Assembly (NCBI GenBank): GCA_963665455.1
Contig: OY762279.1
Location: forward strand, 2,604,001-2,668,000
Origin: VXNE01 sp963665455
GTDB taxonomy: Bacteria > Pseudomonadota > Gammaproteobacteria > Pseudomonadales > Azotimanducaceae
DNA: 64,000 nt
Reading direction: 5' to 3'
In this document: piece by piece, positions 9,401 through 16,612 of the stretch
Position numbering within the stretch: the first letter of the stretch is position 1
Layout: every line of letters begins with the position of its first letter
Notes under the pieces: model-generated
The model's database searches: none
What the model was told of the DNA's origin: nothing
Seen by the model: only the letters and a program-made list of their open reading frames with translations
Position numbers and translations under genes: made by a program

Positions 9401-9681
9401 GTCACCGTGGCCACGCCCTCGGACGCGAACGCGTTGACCTCCTCGACCCCCTCCACGGTCCGCAACTCGATCTCCATGGGCTTCACGAGCAGGCGGGCGC
9501 CGTCCTCGGGGGAGATGCCTTCGTGCACGATCGTGATGGCGAAGAAGGGCACTTCGATCCGGGGCTCCGCCTCGATCGGTATGGCGCACCGCGCGACGGA
9601 TCCGGCGAGCACGACGGCGAATAGCAGCAACAGGGTGGTGCGGGTGCGGCTGACGGCCGCATCCACCAGAACGTTGTTCAC
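6496..9681 (-). CDS. efflux RND transporter permease subunit (AcrB/MexB superfamily)
   Basis: A 1061-residue inner-membrane proton-driven pump, using a GTG start at 9681 that overlaps the TGA of the adaptor gene (GTGA). Family features are an N-terminal membrane segment (TTLLLLFAVVLAGSVA), long periplasmic loops, the central block of membrane segments with GMLIDGAIVVTEYADRK (transmembrane helix 4 acidic region), and the second half with GVVALAGIVVNNNIVLIDTYNHLRREH. The residue before the first membrane helix region and overall length agree with the heavy-metal/hydrophobe RND group without pointing to one substrate. No outer-membrane channel gene is present in the cluster, so a shared TolC-type channel is likely. 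Confidence 0.93.
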   Translation of the reverse strand: MNNVLVDAAVSRTRTTLLLLFAVVLAGSVARCAIPIEAEPRIEVPFFAITIVHEGISPEDGARLLVKPMEIELRTVEGVEEVNAFASEGVATVTVEFDADYDLDIALADVREAVDRAKPELPNTAEEPIISEQSTDDFPIIQINLVGDDVPERMLFDHAKALQDAIETVPDILEARLYGHREEVLEIVVEPAKLEAYGLTNEQLITTVMRNNRLIPAGSLDTGRGRMSVKVPSVIEQGQDLLELPVLTNGDTVVTVADVATVRRTFKDRESHARVNGQRTISIDVIKRSNSNVIDAIGRVKEVVARHEPNLPNRMTVFFTQDASPRALQQVTELEGNIVTALALVMTLVVAAMGLRSGLIVGVGIPISFLFALIFIYLFDYTFNFMVMFGMLLGLGMLIDGAIVVTEYADRKMVEGFDNRAAFTLAAKRMFWPVAASVATTLAAFLPLMFWPGVSGKFMRYLPVTVFTVLTGSLLYALVFCPTIGSRFGKVSVRDAKQRRTLAELENGDPTTLGGFTGWYARLLMLASHHSLATIIVVLAILATTFWAYGNYGSGVTFFTGTDPAYGRVSVRARGNLSTDEIDVLVREVEGRILAIPGIKDVNTWTRLPGGDAGFMGGSSAKDIVGTVMVELHDQHNRSMTGVEILELLRERTADLAGIHVEVQKEEMGPPVGKSLQIQFTAVDRADIQPVISQVREFMDTRVAGLRDMEDTRSLPGVEWKIDVDRAQAALYGADVSLVGLAVQLVTTGVKIAEYRPDNADEPVDIRIRYPSDARGVAALDELKIATPTGQIPISNFVTRAPVPNVDTIQRIDGNTVEFIRAEVAPGVLADDKVQEIGAWIDAQDFDPRVDIQFRGANEEQEQSIAFVSVAFVLSLILMFMLLVTQFNSFYQSTLILVAVVMSTAGVLLGLLVTQMPFSAIMSGVGVVALAGIVVNNNIVLIDTYNHLRREHPEIHYLELIARTGAQRLRPVLLTTVTTVFGLLPLATNFSIDFINREVVYGSQVSGFWVQTSQAIVSGLSFATLLTLIATPAMLAVPEQLKSGVRQVRERFARSEAVAAG

Positions 9682-11006
9682 GAGGCGTGCACCGGGGTGA
9701 CCGTGGGTGGCGTGCCCTCCACGCCGACGCCCGGCACGGCCGCGGGCGCGGTGACCGCCGGAGATTCGACGGCCGACTCCACGTCCCGCGTCGGACGTGT
9801 GTCCTCGTCCGCGGTCAGGTCGCGGAGCAACGCCTCGGCAGCCTCCGCCGAGAACCCTTCTTGCCGGACGGTGCTGGCCAGGGACGCGGCGTCGGTGCGC
9901 GTCGCCGGCGGCGAGCGCGTGGGTTCCCAGTCGATGTCGACCTGCTCGCCCGGGACCACGAATTCGTGCCCCACCGTGATGATCGTCGCAACCTCCGGCA
10001 AGCCGGTGACCCACACCCCCTCGGCGTCGTCGCGCAGGATCTCGACCCGCTGGAACGTCACCCGATTGTCGGCGTCCAGGGTCCGTATGCCCACCCCCCC
10101 TGCGTCGTCGAGCGCGAAGAGCGCGGGGCTGACGCGGTGCGCGCGCGTGGTTTCCGCAGCGATGAGGATGTCGGCGGTGATGCCGCTGCGCAGCGCATAG
10201 TCGGGGTTAGGCACCTCGATCTCGACCCGGTACGTGCGCGTGGTGGGATCGGCCTGCTGACCGATAAAGCCAATGGTCCCTGCCAGGCGCTCCCCGGTGG
10301 CGAGTTCCCCGAAGGCCGGTTCGCCGATCCCGACGCGCGCCACGTCCTTCTCGGTGATCTGCCCGACCAAGAGCATCGGGTCGAGATCGACGAGCGTGAC
10401 GCACCCCGCGCCGGGCTGTAGGTAGTCGCCGACTTCGACGTGGGTGACTTCGGCAAGTCCGTCGATGGGCGCGCGCACGGCGGTGCGCGCGATGTCGAGC
10501 TCGATGGACTTCTGCCGAGCCTGGGCGGCGGCGAGGCGCGCCCGCGCGGTCGCGATCGCGGTCTCGGATTGAAAGCCCTGGGACTTGAGCCGCAGGCTGC
10601 CGCGATACTCGATGTAGGCTTGCCGCACCGCCGTCTGCGCCTCCGTCAGGCGGGGGCGGCGGTCATCCATCGACAGACGGCACAACACGTCTCCCACGGC
10701 CACCCGGTCCCCGAGCTCCACGGGCCGGTCCACGACCCGGCCGACGGTTTCGGCCCGCACGTCGACCGTGCGCTTGTTCTCGGTGCGGCCCCGAACCTGG
10801 GCGAAGGCGGTTTGCTCGATGGCCGTGCTCACCCGGGCGCGCACCCGGGAGGGCGCGCGGTCTTCCTGCGCCGCGGTTGCACGCTCGTTGCGTTCCGAGA
10901 TGCTGAGCTGCGTGGCCTCGTCCGGCCCGGCTCCGAACTGGCCGGAGGCGAGCCAGGCGATGGTGGCCACCGCGATGACAATGGCGGTGATGTAGGTCTT
11001 GCGCAT
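9678..11006 (-). CDS. RND efflux periplasmic adaptor (membrane fusion protein)
   Basis: A 442-residue adaptor: N-terminal signal-anchor (YITAIVIAVATIAWLASG), biotinyl-lipoyl-like halves (VDRPVELGDRVAVGDVLCRL and APIDGLAEVTHVEVGDYLQPG), an alpha-hairpin between them, and beta-barrel segments. It would link the permease to an outer-membrane channel. The C-terminal 70 residues are an extra, low-complexity Ala/Thr/Pro-rich extension (ends VTPVHAS) not needed in the family. The gene is first in the operon; a perfect palindrome lies 60 bases upstream. Confidence 0.92.
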   Translation of the reverse strand: MRKTYITAIVIAVATIAWLASGQFGAGPDEATQLSISERNERATAAQEDRAPSRVRARVSTAIEQTAFAQVRGRTENKRTVDVRAETVGRVVDRPVELGDRVAVGDVLCRLSMDDRRPRLTEAQTAVRQAYIEYRGSLRLKSQGFQSETAIATARARLAAAQARQKSIELDIARTAVRAPIDGLAEVTHVEVGDYLQPGAGCVTLVDLDPMLLVGQITEKDVARVGIGEPAFGELATGERLAGTIGFIGQQADPTTRTYRVEIEVPNPDYALRSGITADILIAAETTRAHRVSPALFALDDAGGVGIRTLDADNRVTFQRVEILRDDAEGVWVTGLPEVATIITVGHEFVVPGEQVDIDWEPTRSPPATRTDAASLASTVRQEGFSAEAAEALLRDLTADEDTRPTRDVESAVESPAVTAPAAVPGVGVEGTPPTVTPVHAS

Positions 11007-11065
11007 CAGGCGCTTGGAGGCTCGATGGACCTTGACGTCACGGTCGTCCCCGGGAACGACGCATC

Positions 11066-11080
11066 GTTACGAAACGTAAC
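11066..11080. promoter_or_regulatory. palindromic operator candidate upstream of the RND operon
   Basis: GTTACG-AAA-CGTAAC is a perfect 6-base inverted repeat with a 3-base spacer, 60 bases upstream of the adaptor start. Palindromes of this size and position are typical sites for TetR-type repressors controlling RND pumps. No regulator gene is adjacent in this window, so the binding protein is unknown. Confidence 0.45.
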
Positions 11081-11138
11081 ACGAAACCGGTCGTCCGGCC
11101 ACCCGCTCGACGGTCGCCCCGGCGGGGGAACGGACCGG

Positions 11139-11555
11139 CTACCACTCCCCGGTGTTGCCCATGCTCTGCCAAGGCTCCGCCGGTTCCCGCGGCCCGCCGG
11201 TCTGCAGGAGTTCCACGGAAACGCCGTCCGGCGAGCGCACGAAGGCCATGTAGCCATCCCGCGGTGGCCGGTTGATGGTGACCCCGGCATCCATCAGGTT
11301 TTGGCACAGCCCATAGATGTCGTCCACCTCGTAGGCGAGATGCCCGAAATTGCGTCCGCCCCCGAGTTCCTCCGGATCCCAGTTGTGCGTGAGCTCCACC
11401 TGGGCGTCCTCGTCGCCGGGCGCGGCCATGAACACGAGGGTGAACCGGCCGGGTTCGTTCTCGATGCGCCGGATTTCCTTCAGGCCGATGGCCTCGTAGA
11501 AGCCGATCGAGGCGTCGAGGTCCGTGACACGGACCATGGTGTGCAGGTATTTCAT
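11139..11555 (-). CDS. gloA: lactoylglutathione lyase (glyoxalase I)
   Basis: A 138-residue single-domain VOC protein beginning MKYLHTMVRVTDLDAS. It carries the metal ligands expected for glyoxalase I: His5, the acidic residue in QVELTHNW, the His of FGHLAYEV, and the Glu of VSVELLQ. The PGRFTLVFMA and ELTHNW segments are those of bacterial (Ni/Zn) GloA. It converts the hemithioacetal of methylglyoxal and glutathione to S-lactoylglutathione. The start codon overlaps the stop of the upstream nuclease-like gene (ATGA), implying cotranslation with a gene that has no obvious metabolic link. Confidence 0.9.
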   Translation of the reverse strand: MKYLHTMVRVTDLDASIGFYEAIGLKEIRRIENEPGRFTLVFMAAPGDEDAQVELTHNWDPEELGGGRNFGHLAYEVDDIYGLCQNLMDAGVTINRPPRDGYMAFVRSPDGVSVELLQTGGPREPAEPWQSMGNTGEW

Positions 11556-12094
11556 CGCGGTGCGCTCTCCGTATCTCGTCCGAAGCCGCACCCTAACCGA
11601 CGCGGGCCGATGGCGACAAGGCGGGTGGGAGGGTGCCCGGTGTGCGCCACGTCGTTTCGGAACCGGGACAGGTCGACTCCCGCGCAAGTGATGTGTTCAT
11701 CCGCGACGTCCAGACGGAGCAGCATGCGACCGTCAGCGGTGAGGGCCATTTGGATTTGGTCAACTACCGTCCGCAAGTCGCTCTGCCGAAGCGTGATGAA
11801 CGCGTCCCACGCTGCTGTGCGCCGGATGGCGAACACAAAGACGAGCGCCGGGAGGATCGGTCGGAGGAGCTGGTCGTTGGAGATGTTGAACAGCGCGGTG
11901 TCTCGACCGCTCGCGGCGTTGACGTTGGCGGTCTTGACTTGGACGCGGACAAGTTCGCCGTCGGCATCGTGAACGACGAAGATGTCGTCTCCGGTGTCGA
12001 CCTCTGGGATTGCGGCATTCCAGCCACGCAGTAAGAGTTCCGCCATGACGGCCAACTGGCCCGCGCGGCCGACATAGAGATTGCGGCTAGGCAA
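11552..12094 (-). CDS. PD-(D/E)XK nuclease-like protein, unnamed
   Basis: A 180-residue protein if translated from TTG at 12094 (an alternative ATG is at 12046). The N-terminal half reads VGRAGQLAVMAELLLRGW, then DTGDDIFVV and VRVQVKTAN. A conserved helix, then Asp, then a hydrophobic strand ending in QxK is the pattern of PD-(D/E)XK restriction-type nucleases. The proposed TTG start overlaps the stop of the upstream small gene by 8 bases, and its own stop overlaps gloA by 4, so the three genes form an overlapping chain. Function is not known; a defence or DNA-repair role is only a guess. The start and the nuclease assignment are both uncertain. Confidence 0.55.
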   Translation of the reverse strand: MPSRNLYVGRAGQLAVMAELLLRGWNAAIPEVDTGDDIFVVHDADGELVRVQVKTANVNAASGRDTALFNISNDQLLRPILPALVFVFAIRRTAAWDAFITLRQSDLRTVVDQIQMALTADGRMLLRLDVADEHITCAGVDLSRFRNDVAHTGHPPTRLVAIGPRRLGCGFGRDTESAPR

Positions 12095-12380
12095 CGGAGT
12101 GGGTCGTGCTGTCGAGGAGTTGGCCGGGGTGGACGGGGTCGCGGAACTCAACGCCGAGCCTTTCGAGTTCCTCGACACCGATGCCCGTAAGGATTTCCGC
12201 GATGGGAAGGCTGATCGCGCCGTTGCACGCCCGGAAGTCGGCGTGGGTCTCGTAGGCGATGTAGACACTGGAAACGGGCGGGATATTGCCGCCTCGGGAT
12301 TCGACCCAAGCGCGAGTAGCCGGCGCCAGCTCGCAAGTGTAGCCGTGCAGCTGCCTGCCAACGTGGATTTCGACGGTCAT
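12087..12380 (-). CDS. hypothetical small protein, partner of nuclease-like gene
   Basis: A 97-residue protein beginning MTVEIHVGRQLHGYTCEL; a second in-frame ATG lies 18 bases upstream. It has no family I recognise and no signal peptide or membrane segment. The stop overlaps the proposed TTG start of the PD-(D/E)XK-like gene, so the two may act as a pair (antitoxin/immunity or specificity partner). The gene is divergent from the acyl dehydratase gene. Confidence 0.55.
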   Translation of the reverse strand: MTVEIHVGRQLHGYTCELAPATRAWVESRGGNIPPVSSVYIAYETHADFRACNGAISLPIAEILTGIGVEELERLGVEFRDPVHPGQLLDSTTHSVA

Positions 12381-12501
12381 GGGAACTCGTGCCCGCATCG
12401 TCGTTGGGACGATCCTAACACGCGGCGAGGGCGAATCTGCGCACAGCGCAGGACCGGCCTCAGGGCGCTACACTGCCGGCACGGCAACGCGGAGAACGAC
12501 C

Positions 12502-13590
12502 ATGGCGGACGGCGGCTTGATCACGACCATCGACGAATTCGAGACCGAGTACCGCAAGACCATCGGGCAGACCCTCGCCCACCAGCCCTCCCGGCAGGCG
12601 AACCTCGACAACATCCGCCGGTTCGGGGACGGCGTCGGCGACTACAACCCGCTGTGGCGGGACGAGGCCCATGCCGCCGCGAGCCGCCTTGGCATGATCA
12701 CGGCCCCGCCGACGTTCCTCTATGGCGTCTCCCTCGGCGTGGTCGCCGGAGAGACCGGCAACATCGACCGGGCGCGGGTCTCGACACGGTACCTGCCGGT
12801 GAACTACGCCGGCGTCGAGATCGACTTCGTGCGCCCCGTTTGGCGGGACGACTGGATCACCTGCACCGAGCGCGTCGGCGAGACGGTCCGCAAGCAGAGC
12901 GGCCGCATCGGTGCCATCAACCTCAACAACGGCCTCGTGACGTACTCCAACCAGCGCCAGGAGGTGGTCGCCGAGGTCAAGACGACCATGGCGCGCTTCC
13001 AGAACACCGGCGGCGCCCTCGACTACGACCGTGCGCCGAAGGAGGACGCCGCGCGCCCCGAACCGCCCGATCCGCTCGTCTGGGAGCGCGAGCGGCGCGG
13101 CGCCGAGACGCGCCATTGGGAGGACGTGGTAGAGGGGGACGCGCTACCGTCCCTGCCCAAGGGCACGTACTCGGTCAACGAGCTCTTTCTCTTCACCCAC
13201 GGCGTGCTGGGGACGTACCGGAGCACCCGCGCGGCGCTGGAGGCGGCGGGGGGCGCCGAACTCGGCGGCGGCGGACGCTTCGACGCCGAGCACGCGAAGG
13301 GGCGGCGCAACATGCCGGGGCAATTCGACTACGGGCCGCAGCGCGTCTGCTGGCTCGCGCAGATCGTGACGGATTGGATGGGGGACGACGGCATCCTGAA
13401 GCGCCTCACGGCCTCCATCCGGCACCCGAACGTCGTCGGGGACACCAACACGGTACACGGCGAGGTCACCGGCAAGCGGGTGTCCGATGGCGAGCACCTC
13501 GTGGAGGTGCGCATGCAGAACGTCAACCAGTCGGGGCTCGCGACGGCGTTCGGCACGGCCTTGGTGGCGCTGCCCGCGCGCAGCGATTGA
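12502..13590 (+). CDS. MaoC / FAS1-type acyl-CoA dehydratase family protein
   Basis: A 362-residue protein starting MADGGLITTIDEFE. The N-terminal domain has the hydratase pattern (NIRRFGDGVGDYNPLWRDE then HAAASRLGMITAPPTFLYG) of the FAS1-like dehydratase / MaoC N-terminal family. The second half is a weaker hotdog-like domain ending QSGLATAFGTALVALP, which resembles the C-terminal hotdog of fused (R)-hydratases. It probably hydrates or dehydrates a CoA thioester; the substrate is unknown. Related double-hotdog enzymes include mesaconyl-C1-CoA hydratase. It stands alone between divergent and convergent neighbours. Confidence 0.75.
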   Translation: MADGGLITTIDEFETEYRKTIGQTLAHQPSRQANLDNIRRFGDGVGDYNPLWRDEAHAAASRLGMITAPPTFLYGVSLGVVAGETGNIDRARVSTRYLPVNYAGVEIDFVRPVWRDDWITCTERVGETVRKQSGRIGAINLNNGLVTYSNQRQEVVAEVKTTMARFQNTGGALDYDRAPKEDAARPEPPDPLVWERERRGAETRHWEDVVEGDALPSLPKGTYSVNELFLFTHGVLGTYRSTRAALEAAGGAELGGGGRFDAEHAKGRRNMPGQFDYGPQRVCWLAQIVTDWMGDDGILKRLTASIRHPNVVGDTNTVHGEVTGKRVSDGEHLVEVRMQNVNQSGLATAFGTALVALPARSD

Positions 13591-13596
13591 CCGGAC

Positions 13597-14157
13597 TCAT
13601 GGGCGGATCACGTCCTCCACGTGGACCGGGAAGACGCTTCCGGGGTTAGCGGCGGTGCCGCGATCATGGACGCGATCGTGGAAATAGTGCCGGAGCGTCT
13701 TCGTAACCACCGGGAAGGCCAAATCCTCCCACGGCACCCCATCCTCCTCGAAGAGCCGCACGTCGAGGCTCTCGTCGCCCGGGGCGTAGTGGCCATCCGC
13801 CAGCCGTGCGCGAAAGAACATGTGTACTTGGGAGATGTGCGGAACGCTGAACACGGTGTAGAGCCCCTGGATCTCGACTCGGGCGCGGGCCTCCTCCCAA
13901 GTCTCCCGCACCGCCCCGGCGTCTATCGTTTCGCCCGCCTCGAGGAACCCGGCCGGCAAGGTCCAGTGGCCCCTGCGCGGCTCGATGGCCCGCCGGCAGA
14001 GGAGCACGCGGTCGTTCCAGACGGGTAGGCAACCGGTCACGATGCGCGGGTTCTGGTAGTGGATGGCGCCGCAGTGGCCGCAGACGAAGCGCTCGCGGTT
14101 GTCGCCGGGGGGTATCTTGCGCTCGACCTCGCGGCCGCAGCGGCTACAGTAGTTCAC
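13597..14157 (-). CDS. NUDIX hydrolase with N-terminal zinc ribbon
   Basis: A 186-residue protein from GTG at 14157. Four cysteines (4, 7, 26, 29 in CSRCG and CGHCG) form a zinc ribbon. A complete Nudix box (GFLEAGETIDAGAVRETWEEA) follows, with the REtxEE core present. Such proteins hydrolyse nucleoside diphosphate derivatives, NADH-pyrophosphatase-like in this architecture. A TATAAT box on this strand (14164-14169) ends only about 7 bases before the GTG, so the mRNA may be leaderless or the true start may be downstream. The gene is divergent from the gamma carbonic anhydrase gene. Confidence 0.82.
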   Translation of the reverse strand: MNYCSRCGREVERKIPPGDNRERFVCGHCGAIHYQNPRIVTGCLPVWNDRVLLCRRAIEPRRGHWTLPAGFLEAGETIDAGAVRETWEEARARVEIQGLYTVFSVPHISQVHMFFRARLADGHYAPGDESLDVRLFEEDGVPWEDLAFPVVTKTLRHYFHDRVHDRGTAANPGSVFPVHVEDVIRP

Positions 14158-14287
14158 CGAGCGATTATAGCGCCCGCTGCCGTGGTGCCCGGCCGTGGGT
14201 GGGGCCGTGGGGGCCCTGCGCGGTGGCAAGCCGCCGGGGCTTGACGGACAATGCCGACAGCCTCAGGGGGAAGCAGGCGGGCGGCGG

Positions 14288-14824
14288 ATGATCTACGGTT
14301 TGGGCGCGCGGCGGGTGGTGGCGGAGGGCGACTATTTCGTCGCGGAGTCCGCCGCCGTCATCGGCGCGGTGACGCTCGGCAACAACGTGAGCGTCTGGTA
14401 TGGCGCGGTGCTGCGCGGCGACTACGACGCCATCGCCATCGGCGCGGACTCGAACGTCCAGGACTGCGCGATCGTCCACATGGACGAGGGCTTCCCGGTG
14501 ACGATCGGCGAGCGCGTGACGATCGGGCATCAGGCGACGGTCCACGGCTGCACCATCGGCGACGACAGCTTGATAGGCATCAATGCGGTGGTGCTGAGCG
14601 GGGCGCGCATCGGCGATCACTGCCTGATCGGGTCGAACGCGCTCGTCGCCGAGGGCAAGGAGATTCCGGACCGGAGCCTCGTCCTCGGCTCGCCCGGCCG
14701 GGTCGTGCGCGAGGTGACGGACGACGAGATCGCCCAGATCAAGGGCTTCTCGGACCTCTACGTGAACAACTTCAAGCGCATGCAGCGCGAACTCACGGTA
14801 CAGGAGGAGGCGGACCGGCCATGA
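14288..14824 (+). CDS. gamma carbonic anhydrase family protein
   Basis: A 178-residue left-handed beta-helix protein with hexapeptide repeats (IGAVTLG, VWYGAVLRGD, ITIG/VTIG turns). It keeps the three zinc-binding histidines in IVHMDEG, IGHQAT and TVHGC. This is the YrdA/PaaY-type group of gamma-CA proteins, many of which lack proven anhydrase activity. The start MIYGLGARR was chosen over an upstream Met because homologues begin close to this point. Its TGA overlaps the ATG of purT (ATGA), so the two are coupled. Confidence 0.87.
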   Translation: MIYGLGARRVVAEGDYFVAESAAVIGAVTLGNNVSVWYGAVLRGDYDAIAIGADSNVQDCAIVHMDEGFPVTIGERVTIGHQATVHGCTIGDDSLIGINAVVLSGARIGDHCLIGSNALVAEGKEIPDRSLVLGSPGRVVREVTDDEIAQIKGFSDLYVNNFKRMQRELTVQEEADRP

Positions 14825-16008
14825 CCAAGATCGGCACGCCGCTGTCGGCGGTGGGGACCCGGGTGATGCTGCTCGGCTCGGGGGAACTCGGCAAGGAAGT
14901 GGCCATCGAGCTGCAGCGGCTCGGCGTGGAGGTCGTGGCGGTGGACCGCTACGAGAACGCCCCGGCGATGCAGGTCGCCCATCGCGCCCACGCCATCGAC
15001 ATGCTCGACGGCGACGCCCTGCGCGCGCTCATCGAGGCCGAGCGCCCGGACCTCGTGGTGCCCGAGATCGAGGCCATCGCGACGCCGACCCTGGTGGAAC
15101 TCGAAGCCGAGGGCGTGCACGTCATTCCCACGGCCCGGGCGGCGCGCCTCACGATGAATCGGGAGGGCATTCGCCGGCTGGCCGCCGAGGAACTCGGCAT
15201 CCGGACCTCCCCCTACCGGTTCGCCGCGACGGAGGACGAGTACCGTGCCGCCATCGCCGAGATCGGCACGCCCTGCGTCGTGAAGCCGGTGATGAGTTCT
15301 TCCGGCAAGGGCCAGTCCACCGTGCGCACCCCCGACGACGCGATGGGTTCCTGGCAGTACGCCCGGGAGGGCGCGCGCGGCACGGCGGACAAGGTGATCG
15401 TCGAGGGCTTCGTGGACTTCGACTACGAGATCACGCTGCTCACGGTGCGCCACGGCGCGGGCGAAGTGAGTTTCTGCGAACCCGTCGGGCACCGCCAGGA
15501 AGGCGGGGACTACCAGGAGTCCTGGCAGCCACAACCCATGAGCGCGGCCGCGCGCGGCGAGTGCGAGCGCGTGGCCGCCGCCGTCACCGGCGCGCTCGGC
15601 GGCCAGGGCCTCTTCGGCGTGGAGTTCTTCATCAAGGACGACGTGGTGTGGTTCTCCGAGGTCAGCCCGCGGCCCCACGACACCGGCATGGTGACGCTGA
15701 TCGGGCAGGACCTCTCCGAGTTCGCCCTGCACGCCCGCGCCATCCTCGGCCTGCCGATCCCGGTCATCCGCCAATACGGGCCGGCCGCATCGGCGGTCAT
15801 CTTGGCGCACGGGAACTCGGATCGGGTTACCTACTCGAACTTGGAAGCGGCACTGGCCGCGCCGGACACGCAGCTTCGGCTCTTCGGCAAGCCGGAGGTG
15901 CATGGGGAGCGGCGCATGGGCGTGGCCCTCGCCCTTGGGGCGTCGGTGGACGAGGCACGGGAGAAGGCGCGGGCCGTGGCGGCGGCGGTTGAGGTCGACG
16001 TGCGGTAG
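14821..16008 (+). CDS. purT: formate-dependent phosphoribosylglycinamide formyltransferase 2
   Basis: A 395-residue ATP-grasp enzyme that uses formate and ATP to formylate GAR in purine synthesis. It begins with the pre-ATP-grasp Rossmann fold (VMLLGSGELGKEVAIELQRLG). The ATP-grasp has VVKPVMSSSGKGQSTV, EGFVDFDYEITLLTVR, and the metal-binding region FFIKDDVVWFSEVSPRPHDTGM. Length matches E. coli PurT (392). It is translationally coupled to the gamma carbonic anhydrase gene. Confidence 0.95.
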   Translation: MTKIGTPLSAVGTRVMLLGSGELGKEVAIELQRLGVEVVAVDRYENAPAMQVAHRAHAIDMLDGDALRALIEAERPDLVVPEIEAIATPTLVELEAEGVHVIPTARAARLTMNREGIRRLAAEELGIRTSPYRFAATEDEYRAAIAEIGTPCVVKPVMSSSGKGQSTVRTPDDAMGSWQYAREGARGTADKVIVEGFVDFDYEITLLTVRHGAGEVSFCEPVGHRQEGGDYQESWQPQPMSAAARGECERVAAAVTGALGGQGLFGVEFFIKDDVVWFSEVSPRPHDTGMVTLIGQDLSEFALHARAILGLPIPVIRQYGPAASAVILAHGNSDRVTYSNLEAALAAPDTQLRLFGKPEVHGERRMGVALALGASVDEAREKARAVAAAVEVDVR

Positions 16009-16009
16009 C

Positions 16010-16098
16010 GATCGTTTCATCCGGGACGCAACGACCAACCCGGAAATAGCGAAATTCCCTGTAATTCAGTGATTTGATGGTTTAAAGGATCGTTTCAT
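16010..16098. repeat. 11 bp direct repeat flanking an AT-rich segment
   Basis: GATCGTTTCAT occurs at 16010-16020 and again at 16088-16098, around a locally AT-rich spacer between purT and the Fic remnant. The second copy contains the ATG of the remnant. It may be the scar of an insertion or deletion. Confidence 0.4.
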
Positions 16099-16456
16099 GA
16101 CACTGTCCGAGCAAGCCGTCCTAGAGTTCGTCCGAAAGCACCCGGACGCGAGCAGGAGCCAGATTCGGGCCGGTGTTGCCCCACGGAGAAGCGAGGCGAC
16201 GGTCTGGCGGACGCTGAAGCGACTAGTCGAGCAGGGGGCCTTGACGGTAGCTGGCCTAGGGCCGGCCACTCGGTATCGCCTCGCCGACGCGATGCGAATT
16301 CGCGCGCATCTGGAGACGCCCTATCACCAACGGGCTCCCGTCGGTCACCGCCGCGCGTTCCTCGATGGCTACGTTCCCGGCGACTCTTGGTATCTCGACG
16401 ATGCGCAGCGCGCGCGAGCGCATTCGGTCTGGACAAACGCCGCGACCGGCGTATAG
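16097..16456 (+). pseudogene. Fic-family protein N-terminal remnant
   Basis: A 119-residue frame with a winged-helix-like start (AVLEFVRKHPDASRSQIRAG, ATVWRTLKRLVEQGALTV, ATRYRLADAM). It is followed by the RAPVGHRRAFLDGYVPGDSWYL segment found just before the catalytic Fic domain in many Fic proteins. The catalytic HxFx(D/E)GNGRxxR core is absent, and the frame stops shortly after. The 3' tail overlaps the leuA promoter. It is read as a truncated Fic gene; a short stand-alone regulator is the alternative. Confidence 0.55.
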
Positions 16457-16457
16457 T
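16430..16457 (+). promoter_or_regulatory. sigma-70 promoter of leu leader/leuA
   Basis: TGGACA (16430-16435) and TATAGT (16452-16457) are separated by 16 bases. Transcription should begin near 16464, only about 4 bases before the leader-peptide ATG, and no Shine-Dalgarno sequence precedes it, so the leader would be translated from a nearly leaderless mRNA. The promoter lies inside the 3' end of the Fic-remnant frame. Confidence 0.6.
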
Positions 16458-16467
16458 GGCCGCCGAC

Positions 16468-16527
16468 ATGACCAGTCCCGCCCACACTCACTCCCTTCGC
16501 ATCCTGCGCCTGCTGCTGCCGGCGTAG
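16468..16527 (+). CDS. leuL: leu operon leader peptide
   Basis: A 19-codon frame encoding MTSPAHTHSLRILRLLLPA. Five of the last ten residues are Leu, with three consecutive CTG codons right before the stop, the signature of a leucine-sensing leader peptide. It sits between a good promoter and leuA (start 16613), and its stop falls in the loop of a hairpin. When charged leucyl-tRNA is scarce the ribosome should pause at the CTG run. The family of such leader peptides upstream of leuA is known in proteobacteria; function here is inferred. Confidence 0.8.
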   Translation: MTSPAHTHSLRILRLLLPA

Positions 16528-16541
16528 CCGGCACTTACTTT
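16517..16541 (+). terminator. attenuator hairpin of leuA leader
   Basis: TGCCGGC-GTA-GCCGGCA is a perfect 7-base stem with a 3-base loop (16517-16533), followed by a U-rich CTTACTTTT. The leader-peptide stop codon is in the loop/stem junction and the CTG run directly abuts the stem. A ribosome stalled on the leucine codons would cover the left arm and prevent termination. A second stem (TGGGC/GCCCA, 16549-16563) and a CGAGA/TCTCG stem over the leuA ribosome-binding region (16599-16610) follow. Confidence 0.6.
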
Positions 16542-16612
16542 TCCCACATGGGCCTCGCGCCCACTCGACCCAACCCAAGACCGCCAACCCGCGAGCGTCG
16601 AGAGGTCTCGTC

